This document shows, one piece after another, positions 11,784 to 22,420 of a DNA stretch of 64,000 nucleotides (position 1 is its first letter; each line of letters opens with the position of its first letter). Source of the DNA: Lithospermum erythrorhizon (taxonomy: Eukaryota; Streptophyta; Magnoliopsida; Boraginales; Boraginaceae); NCBI GenBank assembly GCA_019722365.1, contig JADFUC010002408.1:1-64000 (forward strand), given 5' to 3'. Made by a program: the position numbers and the translations under genes. The notes beneath the pieces are model-generated. The model did not search any database and was not told the DNA's origin. It saw only the letters and a list, made by a program, of their open reading frames with translations.

Positions 11784-13519
11784 TTATGAATAGCGAAAAA
11801 GAAAAAGCCTTGTCAATTAAATAAAACTCGCTATATAAATGAGAAATTTGGAGCTGAGTCTAATAAGGAAATATATGATACTAGTGCGAGTATATATAGT
11901 AGTGCGATCTAATGAAACGCGCTATATAAGTAGAAATTTAGACTGAAGTCTAATAAAATATTATATACTACTATAGTATATATTAGGTATATGTGCAAAT
12001 AAGCGAAATAAGATTTATCTACAAAATATTTGTGCAGAAAGCACTAAGCGAATTATAAAGTGTCCTGAACACTTTTTGTGATGGAGGAGTATCAAAATTA
12101 TAAATGTTGGTAACAGCGAAAGATAACCTCTTGATTTGCGTCGTGACTTATAATATAGCATGCAACTTGAAATACTATCTGTGAAAACGTAGAAGGATTT
12201 ATGATCATGAATTACATATCTATATTCAGGGAACTTAACTCGGTTGAGTTAATATGAAATATTTGAATATTTAAAGTCATCGGAGAGATGAATTGCAAGT
12301 TCGGCTGCGTTATTAGACATTTATTTGCATGATCATTTTATTTGGCATTAAATGTATATCTGAGAATCTGATAGTATATAATACATGTTTAGCTCACGAA
12401 TTTATAAGCCCATGTTTATGTGATTGTATGATATATTTGTTTTACTTATTAAGTGGTATGAGACACTTGAATTATTTGAGTGTAAATTGACATAGATCTT
12501 ACGTATCTTTCTTTGTTGATTGAATTCTTATTGATGATCTAAATATTCGTATTATAGAAGATTAAACAGGTTTATAGAGACTACAGAAGAGTTTCTAAGT
12601 TGAATAAAATTATCATGAATAAGTTAGCACAAGAACTCACTTGTAGAGTTAAGGATTTGTTAAACAAGATGTTTATAATCATATTTGGAATCAAACACCT
12701 TATAAAGGTAGCATATCTGGCCACGTTGGGCATGTAATTATATAAACCATTACTCTGGCAGAGTTCCACGATTGTCGAGACAAAATAATACGCAATTGGA
12801 TTTGAAATTAAATATTTTGTAAAGATATATACATGACAATTATGCGTATATAAATCCCATCATATTTGATACATGGTAGAAATGTTTAATCACCGATTAG
12901 ATGAGATTACATAAGGGGATAATTGATAATAGATGGGAAAAACTTATGACTTTGGTCTTGAAGTACCAATTCCAATGTATATCTTCTGAAGCCCGATCGT
13001 GATTGCGTAATAAATATAATATTGGCAATGACTTTATGCGTTATTTGGATACTTGAATGATACCTTTGGTGATAAATCGAGGAGATATGATATAAAATGA
13101 TGATCTTTATGGAGAGGTCTGATATGCGTTGTACTCTTTTTCCACTTCCTTAGATTTTTTTTCCCTTTGGGTTTTCTTGATAAGGTTTTTAATGAGACAA
13201 TTACTTGAAGGATATCTAAAGAGAAATGTTATTTTTTTATTTTACTAGGTTTTTTGTTCCTGAATTTTTCCTAGTATTTATTTAACGAAGTTGGTTAAGC
13301 GATAAACTTCTGTGAGGTACATCTGAAAGAAGTCGTGAATGCGTTGGTTGAGGATATGATCAGCCGGATCCATATTACTTATGATTTATCATATGAAAGT
13401 TGGTCATTGATGCTTTTATAACGAAATAATTGTAGATGTGTTATGCAGTTAAATGAATGGCATGCTCAGGTGATAGAACATAAATATATTGTTGTTCTTA
13501 CCACACTTGTGATCTTGAG

Positions 13520-13650
13520 AAAATGGTGAAATCGATGTTCAACAAATTTGATTTTGTGATAATCCAATGAGATATTTTAACTAAGTGTTTTCATACCTCG
13601 ATATTAGAAAAGCTATCCGGAAATTATGGGAGGCTAAATCGACCTTCGTG
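13520..13650 (+). pseudogene. Copia polyprotein RNase H C-terminal remnant
   Basis: The frame around 13569-13640 reads DILTKCFHTSILEKLSGNYGRLNR, equivalent to the conserved copia tail 'ADI(F/L)TK..PTS.FEKL'. Immediately upstream a different frame reads GEIDVQQI then CDNP. The frame change and a stop between them mark a dead copy. Confidence 0.75.
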
Positions 13651-13868
13651 ATGCTCCAGTGATGTGGTTATGAGGGGAGTTAATGCGGCGTTGTACTCTT
13701 TCCTTAATCGAATTTTGTCCTAAATAGGTTTTCACGATAATGAAACTTAGCATTGTAAGCGTATATTAGAATAATGCACTTTTTTCTTTACTTGATTTTT
13801 ATCCCCAGACAGTTTTTCTGATAAGGTTTTAACGAGGCATATTGCTTATTGATTAGAAATCGAGGGAG

Positions 13869-13999
13869 TGTTATGGAAGTAATGTGAATTCTTTTTCATG
13901 AGATTATCTTTGTCTAGCGAAAGGAGATAAGTGTCTACCAAGATATTCTCTCGCTTGTTTGTATTACGTATTTTTCGTTTGTTAGTTATATTCATAACA
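13869..13999 (+). repeat. 3' LTR of the copia element, internally deleted
   Basis: It matches both ends of the 5' LTR but lacks roughly 110 bp of the middle. The gap falls between two AGATATT copies present in the 5' LTR, leaving one AGATATT here. It starts TGTTATGG and ends ATAACA. Confidence 0.65.
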
Positions 14000-14004
14000 A
14001 ATAT

Positions 14005-17000
14005 CTAAAAAAATTTAATTGTTTAGGCGGAATTACGCTGTAAGTTTGCGTATCTCCAATTAACTAGTCCATGGTTATCATAATGTAATTGATAAGTTTG
14101 CTTTAATCGGATGTGCTTCCTCCCATCCAAAAAGTTTATCTAATTTTGAATTTTGATGATTTTATTTTTAAATTTCAGATTCAGATATTTTTATATAAAT
14201 TGAAAATATTTGATGCAAATATAGCATAAAAAACTCCGTAGGTGTTTCTCCAAGAAAGCATACGAGTTTTATTTTCAGTGAAAACCGAGGAATAGCTTAG
14301 CAAAAACACATGAATGCTTCCTTTAAAAAGTCAGAAAGTAGGCGCTGAGGTCGAAACGGAGTGAAGAACATAAATTCTTAGTCTAAAACCAAAACATGTA
14401 AAGACACATAGGATCGTGCATGAGAGTTAGGTTAAAATCGGCAGCATGGTAGTAAGTCGTATAAAACTTGGATATAAGAATGAAGGAGAAAATACGTCGT
14501 AACTATGCCCGAGATGGTGATCTAAGGCAATGACAAATATTATACTTACTTAATTTCATCAATCGTACAAATCATATACAACACGTTTTCTAAATACGTA
14601 CTTTGATACAACCATGAGAATGCAATGAAGCATTGAGGATATCTATAGCCGCCCCAATCTCTCGAATCATGATTTACTTTCATTTCATCGCATGATGATC
14701 TTCGATGTCGACTCTTGCAAGCGATAAACAACCTTTGGGGGTCCCCCCGAATAGAAGGGGTGAGCTTGTGAGAAAGCTCGTGAATACTCATATAATAAGT
14801 CATATTCAACCCATATATAAACATGTAATATCGCATAATTAAGTGATAATTACTTTCATTATATTTATCATAATTATTAAATATCATTGAAATTAAATAC
14901 TCATATGATCCTCGTAATTTAATATCTCCAAATAATTTAATACGTCGACACAAAATAATTCAATAGTATTAGATAACAATATAATATCAAATAGCTCAAT
15001 ACAATATACTATGCTACAAAATAAAAACTCTGATATATCACATAGCAGCAAATAACCATTAAGGCCCTACGGTAAATTACACTCCCTACGATAGAAGAAA
15101 GTTCAACGTCACTGGTTCTTTACTCCGGCAAGCGAGGACCGCAATAATGTAATGTCGGCATAAACGTTCTTACACTCCGAAATGGCGAGGACGAGCATGT
15201 AATAATCGGTGCAGGTGCCTTGCTCCGGCAAGCGGATAACATCGGATCATCTGACATACGGTAACGAATAGAGTTCACCTTGATACATTTAGGCTAAATC
15301 ATATGGTGACTGATTCCGTTGAATACGGACTATAGAATTAGTTGATTCTAACAAATACAGGACTAGCGATTTGCGAATCTGGGGGTGATCACATAGGACC
15401 GTTGATTCTAGAGAATACCCGAGGCATATCACGTCATAAGTCCTGACTTCGAATCATATCCACTTTCATAATATTTCATATCATGCTGTCATAACCATCT
15501 CGATATCACTAAATATAAATGTGACCTCAAAAATTTCTCAATCTACATTTATATAGTAATTTATAAATGCGTCATGTTACCGTTCTTTTTCCATATATTA
15601 CTATTAAACCGCGTCTGATATTTCCAGCGTTATTGCAATACATATGCTATTATTTATTACTACCGTGAGTAATTGATCGGAGTTGTCATCGTACTCTATC
15701 CAGAAACATATCGATATCTCGTCTTCTGTTCATAAGATTATCTGATACGCATATGAATGATATCTAATTTATATAACCCGTCATGATAATGTTAATATCC
15801 GTTATTATTAACTTCTCGTATGCATCCTTGTCCTTATTTCAATGTCGACTTTTAATCTTACGTTTCTTCGCGTATTATCTTGTAACATGTAAATCTCGGC
15901 ATCCACAATATTACGTATCAATATTACAATAATTGTCATTTTAGGTATTTCATCTCATCCTTTAATGTTATCAACTAAAATAATTTTGTTCATTTTTCTA
16001 TTCGTTGCATTAAATAAGCACATATAGCATAGACATGGTTATTTTTATAACGTTAGCTTCTTTCTTACGTATATGAGTAAATGTCATTTATATCAATCAT
16101 AATTCGATATACCGTATATTGATAAATCCATTATAGTTTACAACCAATTAGTTCGTCATTCGTTCTGTCTTTATACACGTGTACGTTGTATCACACTAAT
16201 ATGTCAGATCATTTACTAAATATCGTCTCGATAAATAACTTTTCATATATCCCACTGCCATTAATTTTCGTATCAGCATCTTCATGTCCTTTTTTAATAG
16301 TTATCCACTTAATGATCAAAATATACAATGCACGTATTCATAATGTATGAAAGATTATAAGCGTGTGATATGATATTTGCTTTCTAGTCGAGCCAAATAT
16401 CAGCAAGCTTTCTTCTTGAATCGCTTTATTCGATATATTACTTTTTACTTCTTGAAACTGAAAGCAACTAAGGTTATGATTTATAGAATAATAATGAGGA
16501 AAGAAAAAAAAATTTAGAAAGGGAGGGAGGTCTTTGACTTTATGAGAACAAAAATATTTTGTGTCTAGTTTTTTATAAGTAGATTAAGATGAGGTTTTAG
16601 CAGCAACGAGCAAAATAAAGCAAGCCTTGAGGCGTCAAGCCAAGCAATTAGGAGGTGTGCAATAAGAAACTGACATGAGGTGTGTGGAATTTCTTTTGTA
16701 GTAGGAGGAAAAGATGGTGAAATGCTTAGGTATCTGACATGCAGGCTCGAGTTTGTTTTTAAGTAGGCAATCTTTCGATTATTCTTGAATCGTAAAAATT
16801 CGGGTTATTTGAAAGCAGTATGAATCTAAGAGCGAGGATTGAACTACTGCGCCGCGCGCCAATAATTTAAGGCACTTTGAATTTGATGATAATCGATCTA
16901 AGTCAAATTTGAGCATCAAATCGTATAGGATTAAACCCACATGGAGCCCTATAGTAAATATAGGCGGGATATACGGAGTAAAATTGCTAAGGCACGCTAC

Positions 17001-17241
17001 TTGGCGGAAACAAGCATATCGCGTAGGATAACGCCTAAAGATCGGAGTCTGTTTGCCTTTTAATTTCCATCAGCGACACGGGATCGAGCTCTAAGGTCCC
17101 AGTAGCCCCAATTTAAATGCCGGTCACTGCGACCCAGTCAGGCAGATTAGTCCATGCAAATACACGAATCCAAAGTGTTAAGGCACCTGACTCGGGCCCG
17201 TATCAAGTCGAAGGCCAGAGTCTCGAGGCCGAGTCTGCGAG
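14005..17241. other. Gene-free repeat block, possible LTR fragments on the minus strand
   Basis: No host gene is seen. A 135-codon open frame on the minus strand (14546-14953) has no recognisable domain and sits in repeat-like sequence with a GGGGGTCCCCCC palindrome near 14738. At 15116-15240 there are three degenerate copies of a roughly 50-bp unit with CTCCGGCAAGCG or CTCCGAAATGGCG cores. The texture resembles the LTR of a plant Ty3/gypsy element read on the minus strand, but I saw no gypsy protein motif. 15450-17000 is AT-rich without identifiable content. Confidence 0.3.
15116..15240. repeat. Degenerate tandem repeat, ~50-bp unit, three copies
   Basis: Cores CTCCGGCAAGCGAGGAC (15123), CTCCGAAATGGCGAGGAC (15175) and CTCCGGCAAGCGGATAAC (15223) recur at about 50-bp spacing, each followed by an AATAATGT-, GTAATAAT- or ATAACATC-like stretch. 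Confidence 0.55.
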
Positions 17242-18078
17242 GGGTGTTTGAAATTTGTCTTTTTTGGGTCAAAATCAACTTATAAGTTGGTTTTTACAAA
17301 ATGATGTGTTTGGCAAAATTTAGCGCTCAAACATAAGTTGTTTGAAAAAATTCTGATTACCGAGCTTTTTACTGCTATTTTGCACCCGGCTTATTTTAGT
17401 AGTTGGCCAAACGAGAATTATTTGATTCACCACTCGCAGTGCTTCGTTAGGCCTTTGTCCAGAATTCTTTTTTATTAGATATTTTTTTAATTAAAGTTGC
17501 TTAATATGTTTTATTCTTCCGATATCGAGAGGAACATATCTTGTTATCGTTATTAATATCATAAATGTTATTCCTGGATTATAACTTTAGTTATCTTTCT
17601 AGTCGTTTACTAGATTAAGGAAATGAAAAAATAGTGAAAGTCATGGAAAATGTAGAATGATAATTAATTGAAACTATATAATTGGTTGGTTGATAATTTA
17701 TAAGAAAAAATAGGCAAAAAACTTCATTAGAAAATATAGAATTATAATTTTACATCTTTAGATAATAGTAATTTGAAAGCAAAATATTGGCGTATAAAAG
17801 GCAATAAAAGAGCGGAAGGAGTATATTTTTAGTCATAAAATATTAATTTTAGTACAATTATTTTTATTATTTTAAATATTAAATTATTAAATTGTTATAT
17901 CATAAAAAAAGTGTTATAAATGTAATATCATATATAAGTCGTTTTACTTTCTGAAACATAAGTTATTTGTTATCCCGGCTTGTGTAAAAATTCATTATAA
18001 GTTATGTTTAATGAAACAGTCAACGGAATTTAATGACTTATAAGTTGGTAAGTAAAAAAACAAGCTTAGCGAACACTT
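17242..18078. mobile_element. hAT-type MITE / non-autonomous DNA element, degraded
   Basis: The left end GGGTGTTTG.. and the right end ..AGCGAACACTT are roughly inverted. Inside each end is a copy of ACTTATAAGTTGG (17278 and 18030). This arrangement is typical of non-autonomous hAT elements in eudicots. No coding sequence is present. A clean 8-bp target duplication could not be found. Confidence 0.5.
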
Positions 18079-20276
18079 TTTATCAGATGCATGATCATGG
18101 GTCCGAGACTCTTTATCAGGTCTGTCAATCAGGCTGAATCCTTTGAGGTCGATTTCGAGCTTGACATTCGAATCCAGAGCAATCTGGCTGGGGGTTAGAT
18201 ATCCAGTCCCAATTCAAATCCAAGTCCAAATCAGCGTCACCGGTGGTAAATAGATTGATAGTCGGGGCCTCGTCGTTTGATAAATATTTATTTTGTACAC
18301 AGAAGGGTTTTCCCAAAGGGTTTTATTGTATTTGCTCGCCGTACTTATAAATAATAAAATCTTTCTATGCGTTACACCTGAATTGAATCGAAGGCTCGAC
18401 ATAATTCGATTAGAAAGCTTGTCTGATAATTGATAAGTACCGAGCCTTAATTATTGATAGATTTCGAGGAAAAGACTTCGATTCAAAATACATTATTTTT
18501 AAATTAATGTTGTATTAATAATATGTTTGAACACTCAAAATTTGTTACATATAAGTATTAAGTAGGTAATATGTATTAGCATCAAAACTTGAATTTTGTT
18601 TTAAAAAAAATGCTGCAATGGAATCGTATGAGTTGAACCTGCTATATGCCCGATTAGAAGTGTTTCGCTCATCCAGAAAAATATTTGTACGAGGTCCATT
18701 CGACTAGAGAGAAACTCCGAAAAATAGGGTTCGACTCGAATCTAGAAGTATAAAATCAAGTTCGAAATCTGAAATTTTATCGCGTTAGGCTTCGTTCAAA
18801 AACTAGTATTATTCCTAAGTTATGTATTTTGAATACATCCCTAAAGATTATGTACTTTTGAATTTTGATGATTGGCTCTTTAAAATTTGAAGTCAAATAC
18901 TTTTGTATTACCATGATTAATTTTGTTTCTAATCAATGCAAAATTGTGTAGTTAATTAAGATCTCAAAATTGTATTACCATGATTAATTTTGACCATTTT
19001 ATTTAATTAAATAAACATTCAAATTTATTAAGTTTTAAAACTTTATTCCATTGCTTAATGTAAACTTTCAACTATTTCTATCCAAATATTTATATAACTC
19101 CACTTGCTTATTGAATTGTTCATCTTTTCATCTCATTTCTTCTACAACTCCTAAATAATAATTCATTAATCATTTATTTATTAAATGTTCATCCGAATTC
19201 AAAAAATTTCAATACGACTTCTTGATTTGCTTATCAAATATTCATCTAGATCAAACATTCTTCTTTTACAAAATTTATATTTGAAAGCAGTGGTGGAAGT
19301 AAAAAATTTATATAGAGGTACTGAAATTAATATTAGATAAATGAAAAAAATACGAATTAAGGGAGGGACAACTTAATTCTTTAAATAAATGAATTTTAAA
19401 ATTATATTTTTATTTTAACAGTTATTTTTTAAAATTTTAGGAGGCAACTATTCCGTCTCATAGTTCCTCAATTGTTTGAGAGATCAGAGCCTAAGAGAGG
19501 GCTTTAGAAAGAATTATATAAATTATTAATATTTTTATTTCTAATAAAATTAATTAGATACCGTGAAAAAATTTAAGTATTTAATGTATACATTGAAGAA
19601 CAAGTTCAATTAATTAGATTCGACCCATCTCGTAGACTCGTAGTCAACTATATATATATGCTAATATGCGTCGAAGAAATCTTGTCCATGCATGGTTTCT
19701 AGAATCTGTAGTACATTATTAATTTATTATATTTAATTAATGCTTCGTGGATCACAAAGTGCAACTATATTGACTATATGATAATTGCATATGACAGTTC
19801 AGCACGTCTTGCTAGCTCTCCTACGCCTACGATAGAAGTATATTTTTAGATTTTAATTGCCAGCTCATGAGCTACTATATTTCTGCTCTCGCCAGTGGGA
19901 AATTCATGAGATGGATAGTAATTTCATAAGATGAAATTAATAATAAATAAGAAAGAAATGTAAATAAGGGCGGAGCCACTAGGGTGCATGTAATTCGGCT
20001 TGCAGCTTGCAGCTTGCAGCTTGTAAACTATAATATCTGGACATGCACATCCATTTAAACTTCTAATATTTTAATTTGAATGACAAATATGATTAAACAT
20101 TTAAGGTCTCCGGACTCCCATTGAGAAATGAGATACCAACAAGGAGGTACTAATTTGTGTAATTGTCCCCCTACACAACGTTTATTTTGGTACTTATATA
20201 TAGATGAAGTGACGAACTCAATTCTTCTTGGGTTACCAATTACTCCGTACATTAATTCGTAGCCTAGGCCCTAGTA
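18079..20276. other. Gene-free spacer with TTCGA-rich repeat
   Basis: 18125-18800 is rich in TCGAA, TTCGA and CCAAATCC-type words related to blocks at 6180-6500 and 46930-47480. Small minus-strand open frames here look fortuitous. 18800-20270 is AT-rich. A short minisatellite (CTTGCAG units) lies at 19999-20022. Confidence 0.4.
19999..20022. repeat. 7-bp minisatellite, CTTGCAG units
   Basis: Three tandem CTTGCAG units plus a partial fourth can be read directly. Confidence 0.85.
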
Positions 20277-20277
20277 G

Positions 20278-20307
<30 letters not shown>
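20278..20307. repeat. (TA)n microsatellite
   Basis: A run of about 14 TA units ends 20 bp before the left LTR of the next element. Confidence 0.9.
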
Positions 20308-20311
<4 letters not shown>

Positions 20312-20326
20312 AAGGGAAATTGATTG

Positions 20327-21225
20327 TGTTAGTGTTTAATTGGTATTTATTTTTTGAAGTTTATTAAAAAGCAGTGGCCAAAGTGTCGTCTCAAATATTC
20401 TGATAGTTGGTTTGGCAAGTAACCTTTGACATGCTCAATTTGGAAATATATTTTTGGGATTACAGACGAAGATTTGTTAATATTGGTGAGATACCGTCTG
20501 CAATATATGGTAATGAGCTTGGGTATTACGGCATGAAAGGCCCATATAGTAATACTTGGAATATTCCTGCTTGTGAAGATTAAATATCTTTCATATATAT
20601 TTCGATTAAAGATTTATGTCTTGAAAACAGTTTTCAATAAAATACATATAAAAGAGACCTTTTGTTATACATTATTTGTCTAGATGCAGTGAGGAAAGCG
20701 TCGTGTAGATTAATGAGAAGGTGAGGCTATATTGTTTATTTTATAGTTTCTAAGTAATAATAAAAGCTATATGTGGGTTTAAATGGAAAATATTAGTGAT
20801 GTAGTTTTGTATAGTTTGTATCGTGAATATGATTTCGCGAACAAACAAGTTGTAATTGTAACTAAATCAGCCCAGAGGGGATCTTTGGGTTGGAGTGAAA
20901 GAAAGGAATCTCGTATTGAGGGAGGATCACTGAGTAGAAGTTTATAGGTATTAGTAGGATAAAGAAAAAGACATTGGGGGCACGAAGTGTGTCGTATGCG
21001 TATCTTATAGTGAGATTCACCGCTTTCACGGAGGGTGGAACCGCTCCCCAGGGCGTAGGTGACGTTGCATAGAGGCCAGGCGAACAATCTTTGTGTCTTT
21101 TTAATTTTACCCAGCATTTATTTATTTTACGTTACATTTACGTTAGGTGATCCATTTGTTATCATTAGCAATGTTGGAAGCGATTTTTTCTTTCTATTTC
21201 CACGGTAGGTTCTGAGGCTTTCGGT
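20327..21225 (+). repeat. Left (5') LTR of the short copia-type element
   Basis: It starts TGTTAGTG and ends shortly before the PBS-like sequence. Minus-strand open frames inside (20779-21117) are fortuitous. The copy differs from the right LTR mainly by small insertions and deletions. Confidence 0.7.
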
Positions 21226-21226
21226 G

Positions 21227-21250
21227 TGGTATCGGAGGCGGGCTCGGCAG
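21227..21250 (+). other. Primer-binding site, tRNA-Met type
   Basis: TGGTATCGGAGGCGGG aligns with the plant copia PBS TGGTATCAGAGC, allowing for an A to G change and a small insertion. Its place immediately right of the left LTR supports the call. Confidence 0.65.
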
Positions 21251-21565
21251 AGTGAGATCTTTGAAATGCCTTTTGGAGATGGATATGGTTTTCAACGAAG
21301 TGTAAAGGCACATGAACCCACGTTGAACTTTTTATTCCTAGAATCGATGGTTAGTCAGGAGATTTTGGGATGTTAAGTGTCGTCATGTAGGGTTGGTGTG
21401 AAATCGTATTGATTGTTTTTAAGTTTTTGTGCTTGATATGGAGGCTTCTTTGTAAGTTTCTTTTATGAGGCAAAAAGGGAGAAAGAAAAACAATGAGAAA
21501 GAAAGACAAATGTGGAGGGGTTGTTTTTTATCGGTGTTGCCTTCAAAAATATTAGCCAAGGGAGT

Positions 21566-22420
21566 TGTTAGTGTTTAATTAGGTACATTTATTTTGAAGT
21601 TGTAAAAGCAGTGACCAAGTGTTATACCGGATATTCTGTGATTGGTTGACAGTAGCTATGAGGCATGTCAATTTGGAAATATATTTTCGGGATGCAGACG
21701 AGATTTGGTAATATTAGGCTGAATATTCTCGTCACTTTAATATATGGTAATGACTTGGAGTATTCCCCGAGCATGAAGACTATATAGTAATAAGCTTTGG
21801 AATATTTCACATGAAGATTGAATATCTTTCCTTACATATTTCAATTAAAGATTTGTCTTGAAGAGCAAGTTTTCAACCATACATATAAAGAGACCTTTGT
21901 TATCTGTTAGTATCGTCTGGTGAGAGCATCGTCCATGGAGTGTGGCGGAAGGCGAAATTTATGTGTTTATTTTTTTATAGTTTCTCTAAATGTATCAAAC
22001 TATATCATGAGTTTCATGCATAAAATATTAGTGATATGGTTTGTATGAGTTTGTATCGTGAATATGATTTCCTGAAGCAAGCAAGTTGTAATTGTATATC
22101 AGCCAAGGGGATCTTTGGAGTTGAGTGAGGAGTGAGGGGATCGTATTCGGAGGATCACGAGTAGAAGTTTATAGGTATTAGTGGGATAAAGACATTCGGG
22201 GAGGCTGGGGGTGTAATCCGTATACGTATCTTATAGTGGTTTTCCTTTCACGGAGGGTGGAGACCTCCCACGGGCGTGGAATGACGTTGTAGTGAAGCAA
22301 TCTTTGTGTGCTGCAATTTTACCCAGCATTTGTTATTTACGTTACGTTGCGTTAGGTGTCCAAGCATTGTCGGTGGTCACAACGGCGTGTTAAATGATTT
22401 TTCTTACTTATTTAACGATG
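21566..22420 (+). repeat. Right (3') LTR of the short copia-type element
   Basis: The left edge, TGTTAGTGTTTAATTAGG, follows CCAAGGGAGT. The right edge is approximate, judged from where similarity to the left LTR fades (TTTTTCTTACTTATTTAACG). Confidence 0.65.

Larger units (their letters stand above)
8675..13999 (+). mobile_element. Degraded Ty1-copia LTR retrotransposon, full length
   Basis: Two direct repeats begin with the same TGTTATGGAAGTAATGTG: 8675-8906 (5' LTR) and 13869-13999 (3' LTR). The 3' copy is preceded by a purine-rich tract (GAAATCGAGGGAG). Flanking 5-mers AATGT (8670-8674) and AATAT (14000-14004) could be a target-site duplication with one change. Near the 3' end, 13535-13640 encodes, across shifted frames, GEIDVQQI..CDNP and DILTKCFHTSILEKLSGNYG, matching the C-terminal RNase H region of copia polyproteins. 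The interior is otherwise riddled with stops and indels; I found no intact protease, integrase or reverse transcriptase. It lies 64 nt past the bHLH stop codon in the same orientation. Confidence 0.8.
20327..22420 (+). mobile_element. Short copia-type LTR retrotransposon with almost no interior (TRIM/LARD-like or internally deleted)
   Basis: Two long direct repeats both begin TGTTAGTGTTTAATT: 20327 to about 21225, and 21566 to about 22420. They share many blocks in order, including a TTTCAATTAAAGATTTGT-type stretch, ACATATAAAGAGACCTT, GAATATGATTTC, GGGGATCTTTGG, AGAAGTTTATAGGTATTAG and TTTACCCAGCATTT. Just after the left repeat, TGGTATCGGAGGCGGGCTCGG (21227) resembles the tRNA-Met primer-binding site TGGTATCAGAGC. 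CCAAGGGAG directly before the right repeat looks like a polypurine tract. Only about 340 bp lie between the LTRs, with no coding capacity. Confidence 0.78.

Noticed and set aside
14546..14953. 135-codon minus-strand open frame
   Set aside because: No domain is recognised and the surrounding sequence has repeat/LTR texture; probably fortuitous.
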